A stretch of 22,170 nucleotides of DNA, taken from positions 1 through 22,170 of the IMG/VR virus record IMGVR_UViG_3300048065_000794; one strand, given 5' to 3'. Under the pieces are notes generated by a model, which saw only the letters and a program-made list of their open reading frames with translations, did not search any database and had not been told where the DNA came from. This document shows, piece after piece, positions 18,998-22,170 of the stretch. Origin of the DNA: a virus. The position numbers and the translations under genes are program-made. The stretch's first letter is position 1, and each line of letters begins with the position of its first letter.

Positions 18998-19686
18998 TGA
19001 CTACTTCTGGAACTACTGCATTTGATTTACAAATCGATGAAGTTATTGATGAAGCATATGAAAGATGTGGTTTAACTACAGCTTCAGGATATGATTTAAA
19101 AAGAGCTAGAAGAAATTTAAATATATTATTTTCAGAATGGGGTAATCGTGGATTACATCTTTGGAAAGTAAAAAATAAATCACAAGAATTAACTGCAGGA
19201 ACTTTTGAATACACTGCACCGAGTGATTGTAGTGATGTTTTAGAGGCTTATATATCTACATCATCAGGAACTACTGCTGACACACGAGATGTTTCTTTAA
19301 CTAAAACAGATAGATCTACTTATGCAGCATTACCTAATAAAGGAACTACAGGACAACCTTCTCAATATTATATAGAAAGACATATAACTCCTAAAATTTA
19401 TTTATACCAAGCACCAGATGCTACAACATACACACATTTAAAATATTATTACATTGGAAGAATAGAAGATGCAGGAGGATATACAAATACTCCAGACGCT
19501 CCTTATAGATTCTTACCTTGCATGGTAGCTGGTCTTGCATATTATATTTCTTTTTTAAAAGCTGCAGACAGAACTCAAATGTTAAAAATGGCTTACGAAG
19601 ATGAAATGAAAAGAGCATTAGATGAAGATGGTTCTAGAACTTCTTTATATATTTCACCACAAGTTTATTTTGGAGATGGTGTGTAA
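18997..19686 (+). CDS. Tail accessory / head-tail connector protein (P22 gp4-like)
   Basis: 229 aa. The start is the Asp-Glu-Val-Ile-Asp-Glu-Ala-Tyr-Glu-Arg-Cys-Gly-Leu stretch, then Arg-Arg-Asn-Leu-Asn-Ile-Leu-Phe-Ser-Glu-Trp-Gly-Asn-Arg-Gly and Leu-Trp, typical of podovirus proteins that bind under the portal and extend the DNA channel. The middle is beta-rich; a C-terminal helix has Pro-Tyr-Arg-Phe-Leu-Pro...Gly-Leu-Ala-Tyr-Tyr. AAGGA lies about 9 nt before ATG, inside the preceding gene. Confidence 0.85.
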   Translation: MTTSGTTAFDLQIDEVIDEAYERCGLTTASGYDLKRARRNLNILFSEWGNRGLHLWKVKNKSQELTAGTFEYTAPSDCSDVLEAYISTSSGTTADTRDVSLTKTDRSTYAALPNKGTTGQPSQYYIERHITPKIYLYQAPDATTYTHLKYYYIGRIEDAGGYTNTPDAPYRFLPCMVAGLAYYISFLKAADRTQMLKMAYEDEMKRALDEDGSRTSLYISPQVYFGDGV

Positions 19687-20048
19687 TGTCTACTTACGCA
19701 ACAGGAAAACAATCTCTTGCAATATCTGATAGATCAGGTATGGCATTTCCATATCAAGAAATGGTTAGAGAATGGACAGGAGCATTAGTTCATATATCTG
19801 AATTTGAATCTAAACAACCTCAAATAAGAAGAAGAACAGTTAAAGCAGATGCAATAGCATTACAAAACACTAGGTCTCAAGATTTTACTTTAAAATCTGG
19901 AGGTTCTAGATTTACAACAATTAATTTAGTTCTTCCTGGAGAATTTTCTTTTCAATCTTCTGGTATGCAACCGGATAATGGTGCAGAACAAAATAGACAA
20001 AGACAATTAATAAGTACTACAGGTACTGTAACAGTGAGTATTACATAA
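19686..20048 (+). CDS. Conserved tail-region protein, 120 aa
   Basis: Shows Ile-Ser-Asp-Arg-Ser-Gly-Met-Ala-Phe-Pro-Tyr-x-Glu-Met-Val-x-Glu-Trp near the start and Ser-Glu-Phe-Glu-x-Lys-x-Pro-Gln, motifs of a protein that sits between the two connector-type genes in many marine phages. Role unknown, probably virion. GGAG lies about 10 nt before ATG; TAATG overlaps mark both ends. Confidence 0.8.
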   Translation: MSTYATGKQSLAISDRSGMAFPYQEMVREWTGALVHISEFESKQPQIRRRTVKADAIALQNTRSQDFTLKSGGSRFTTINLVLPGEFSFQSSGMQPDNGAEQNRQRQLISTTGTVTVSIT

Positions 20049-20710
20049 TGGCTATATCGTATTCAGATTTTTTAACACAAGTTAGAAATTACACAGAAGT
20101 AGATTCGAATGTGTTAAGTGATACTCTTATTGGACAATTTATTAGAAATACAGAATTAGATATTGCAGGTAAGGTTGATTACGATGACACTAGAAAATAT
20201 GCAACTTCATCATTTACTACAAATAAAAGATTTTTAGTAACCCCTGCTGATTTTTTAGTTATTAGATCTTTACAAGTATTTGCAGATACTAATATTACTA
20301 GTGCTAGAACTTTTATGGAAAAAAGAGACACTAGTTTTATATCAGAATACAATGGTGCTGGAAGTACAGGACAACCTAAATACTATGCTAATTGGGATGA
20401 TGCTTCAATAGTAGTAGCACCTACTCCAGATCAAGCTTATGCAGTTCAGTTAAATTATATTGTAACTCCACCTAATTTTACTTCAAATAATGCTACTTAT
20501 TTATCTCAATATCAAGAATCTCTGTTATTGCATGGCGTGTTGACTGAGACTTTTTCCTATTTAAAGGGTCCTATGGATATGTACAATCTTTATAAAACAA
20601 AGTATAATGAAGAAACAGAAGCTTTTGCCCTACAACAAATGGGAAGAAGAAGACGAGCAGAATACGATGATGGGGTACCTAGAGTTAAGATACCTTCACC
20701 ATCACCATAA
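20048..20710 (+). CDS. Phage adaptor / head-to-tail joining protein
   Basis: 220 aa. Pattern of the phage adaptor family: an N-terminal helical Tyr-Thr-Glu and Phe-Ile-Arg-Asn-Thr-Glu segment, a mid region Gly-x-Pro-Lys-Tyr-Tyr-Ala-Asn-Trp-Asp, Ala-Pro-Thr-Pro-Asp-x-x-Tyr, and a C-terminal Leu-Leu-Leu-His-Gly-Val-Leu-x-Glu-x-x-x-Tyr-Leu-Lys-Gly-Pro. These proteins join the portal to the tail. The basic Arg-Arg-Arg-Arg-Ala segment near the end is notable. It starts in a TAATG overlap; no strong ribosome site is visible. Confidence 0.85.
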   Translation: MAISYSDFLTQVRNYTEVDSNVLSDTLIGQFIRNTELDIAGKVDYDDTRKYATSSFTTNKRFLVTPADFLVIRSLQVFADTNITSARTFMEKRDTSFISEYNGAGSTGQPKYYANWDDASIVVAPTPDQAYAVQLNYIVTPPNFTSNNATYLSQYQESLLLHGVLTETFSYLKGPMDMYNLYKTKYNEETEAFALQQMGRRRRAEYDDGVPRVKIPSPSP

Positions 20711-20729
20711 AATTTAAAAGGAGAATAAA

Positions 20730-21191
20730 ATGGCAATAACAACTAACGCAATTTGTAATTCATTTAAAAAAGAATTACTTCAAGGAAGTCACGATTTTGA
20801 TGCAGGAACAGATACATACAAATTAGCAATGTACACAAGTTCAGCAACTTTAGGAAAATCAACAACAAACTACTCTACTAATCCAGGTGGTGGATCAAAT
20901 ACTGAAGTTACTTCATCAGGATATACAGCAGGTGGTTCAGCACTTGTTAACCAAGGTGTAAAAGTATCATCATCAGTGGCAATCACTGACTTCGCTGATT
21001 TATCTTTTACTGGTGTAACATTAACAGCTAGAGGAGCTTTAATTTATAACACAACAACTAACGGTGGTTCAAATACTACTGACGCTGTTTGTGTTTTAGA
21101 TTTTGGTGGAGATAAAACTGCAACTGCAGGAACATTTACAATTCAGTTCCCTGCATTTACAACTTCAGCTGCAATATTAAGATTAACATAA
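20730..21191 (+). CDS. Conserved beta-rich virion protein, 153 aa
   Basis: Begins with Cys-Asn-Ser-Phe-Lys-Lys-Glu-Leu-Leu-Gln-Gly-x-His-Asp-Phe, then Tyr-Lys-Leu-Ala-Met-Tyr-Thr, Ser-Gly-Tyr-Thr-Ala-Gly-Gly, Ala-Arg-Gly-Ala-Leu-Ile-Tyr-Asn and Asp-Phe-Gly-Gly-Asp-Lys. This set is a well-conserved phage structural protein in tail or fibre regions; its exact place in the virion is not known to me. AAAGGAG lies 7-8 nt before ATG. Confidence 0.85.
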   Translation: MAITTNAICNSFKKELLQGSHDFDAGTDTYKLAMYTSSATLGKSTTNYSTNPGGGSNTEVTSSGYTAGGSALVNQGVKVSSSVAITDFADLSFTGVTLTARGALIYNTTTNGGSNTTDAVCVLDFGGDKTATAGTFTIQFPAFTTSAAILRLT

Positions 21192-21200
21192 GGAAAGTAA

Positions 21201-21947
21201 ATGGCTCTTGTTGTTAATGATAGAGTAAAAGAAACTAGTGCAACTACTGGTACAGGTACTTTAAACCTTGCTGGAGCGGTACAAGATTTTGAAGGATTCG
21301 TTGCAGGTATTGGTAATAGTAATACAACTTACTATGCAATTGTAAACACAGGCACAGGTGAATTTGAAGTTGGTCTTGGAACTGTTACAGACGCAACTCC
21401 AGATACTTTATCAAGAGACACAATTATATCATCATCAAATAGTGATGCTGCAGTTAATTTTACAAGTGGTTCTAAAGATGTATTTTGTACATTACCTGCA
21501 TCTAAATCAGTTTTAAAAGATGCAAGTAATAACACTAATTTTGCTGATGATGAAAAAATAAAATTTGGTGCGGGAACAGATTTAGAAATTTTTCATGATT
21601 CATCAAGTGGAGGAACATCTAACATAATCCAAACACCAAACGTAAGTCATAGTTTAAGATTAAAATCTGATTCAATACTTTTACAAGGAAGAAGTGGAGC
21701 AAGTTTAGCATCTTTTAGTAATGGAGGCACAGCAACTTTAGCTTACAATGGAAGTGCGAAGCTTTCTACAATTAACACAGGTATACAAACAACAGGTACT
21801 TTAAACGTAAATGGAGCGTACACGCTTCCAACCTCAGATGGATCAGCTGACCAAGTTTTAAAAACAAATGGAAGTGGTTCAGTAACTTTTGGTTCTGCAG
21901 GTGGAGCAAGTGAAGCGTTTGCAATTAAAATGGCAGTAGGATTATAG
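21201..21947 (+). CDS. Tail fibre-like protein, 248 aa
   Basis: The N-terminal 100 residues (Asp-Arg-Val-Lys-Glu-Thr, Thr-Tyr-Tyr-Ala-Ile-Val, Gly-Glu-Phe-Glu-Val-Gly, Leu-Ser-Arg-Asp-Thr, Asp-Val-Phe-Cys-Thr) form a conserved virion-attachment domain. The second part has Gly-Thr-Asp-Leu-Glu-Ile-Phe-His-Asp and Ser/Thr/Gly repeats typical of fibres, then Ala-Asp-Gln-Val-Leu-Lys-Thr-Asn-Gly. It is short, ends without a receptor-binding head, and may act as a base for a longer fibre. AAGG supports ATG 21201. Confidence 0.85.
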   Translation: MALVVNDRVKETSATTGTGTLNLAGAVQDFEGFVAGIGNSNTTYYAIVNTGTGEFEVGLGTVTDATPDTLSRDTIISSSNSDAAVNFTSGSKDVFCTLPASKSVLKDASNNTNFADDEKIKFGAGTDLEIFHDSSSGGTSNIIQTPNVSHSLRLKSDSILLQGRSGASLASFSNGGTATLAYNGSAKLSTINTGIQTTGTLNVNGAYTLPTSDGSADQVLKTNGSGSVTFGSAGGASEAFAIKMAVGL

Positions 21948-21954
21948 GAGAAAT

Positions 21955-22170
21955 ATGGCTCAAGATTTTGAAAGATATATACAAAGAAATGTAGGAACAT
22001 CTGCAGCAACGGTGCACACTAGTAACTCAGACGATGCAATTATTTCTATTCGTTGTGCAAACACAACTACATCTACAATAAATGTTGATGTATTTATTAA
22101 TGACGGATCAAATGATTATTATATAATTAAAAACTGTCCAATAGTTAGTGGCGGATCTTTAGAACTGATT
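21955..22170 (+). CDS. Conserved phage protein, partial (window end)
   Basis: Open to the last base, 72 codons seen. It begins Ala-Gln-Asp-Phe-Glu-Arg-Tyr-Ile-x-Arg-Asn-Val-Gly-Thr-Ser and continues with Asp-Asp-Ala-Ile-Ile-Ser-Ile-Arg, Asp-Val-Phe-Ile-Asn and Tyr-Tyr-Ile-Ile-Lys, a beta-rich pattern found near tail fibre genes in marine phages. AGGAG lies 5-6 nt before ATG. The 3' end is outside the window. Confidence 0.8.
   Translation, partial: MAQDFERYIQRNVGTSAATVHTSNSDDAIISIRCANTTTSTINVDVFINDGSNDYYIIKNCPIVSGGSLELI

Noticed and set aside
1-22170. tRNA genes, integrase, T7-type RNA polymerase or attachment site
   Set aside because: I saw no tRNA-like cloverleaf, no recombinase and no polymerase motif in the window.

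Overview
The window looks like the early end plus the whole virion and lysis module of a tailed double-stranded DNA phage. Everything I accept as a gene is on the + strand, genes are tightly packed with many ATGA, TAATG and longer overlaps, and base composition is AT-rich (roughly one third G+C by eye). The gene content (TerL, portal, Cpn10, scaffold, Mu/HK97-type major capsid protein, P22-type tail accessory proteins, no tape-measure gene) points to a short-tailed marine phage. It most resembles the uncultured Mediterranean and HTVC010P-like pelagiphage type. The host assignment is inference from gene order and composition; no host marker, integrase or tRNA is visible.

Layout. Bases 1-2400 hold five small accessory genes separated by four GC-rich islands. 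Each island has copies of the hexamer CTCGTT followed by CCAG/CTGG dyads (CCAGCACCAG or close relatives). I find 17 exact CTCGTT copies, all on the + strand and all before base 2156, and none in the remaining 20 kb. Each island sits just upstream of a gene start. Two are followed by a shared TTGACATYTATCCCAT block and one by an extended -10 promoter. This modular repeat-plus-gene layout is the most unusual thing in the window. Bases 2417-3119 hold two unknown AT-rich genes just before the terminase.

Bases 3265-13944 are the packaging and head module. In order: a TTTACA/TATAAA promoter, TerL, an 83-aa Cys-motif protein, a 760-aa probable internal virion/effector protein, a basic 152-aa protein, portal, several small proteins (one with two membrane segments), a methyltransferase-like gene with its own near-leaderless promoter, a GroES-like co-chaperonin, scaffold and a conserved head-region protein. 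Bases 14014-15534 hold a probable decoration protein and the major capsid protein, closed by a clear intrinsic terminator and followed by a new promoter region.

Bases 15698-18367 hold small structural proteins, then a run of five small membrane or secreted proteins and an M15-type peptidase, which reads as the lysis cassette. A promoter at 18496-18524 with a palindromic operator candidate precedes two small genes and the tail genes: tail accessory/head-tail connector, adaptor, fibre-like proteins and a conserved gene cut by the window end at 22170.

Genes probably cooperate as packaging motor and portal, scaffold/capsid assembly (with Cpn10 assisting the host GroEL), tail attachment, and lysis. 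Replication genes, RNA polymerase and integrase are not in this window.
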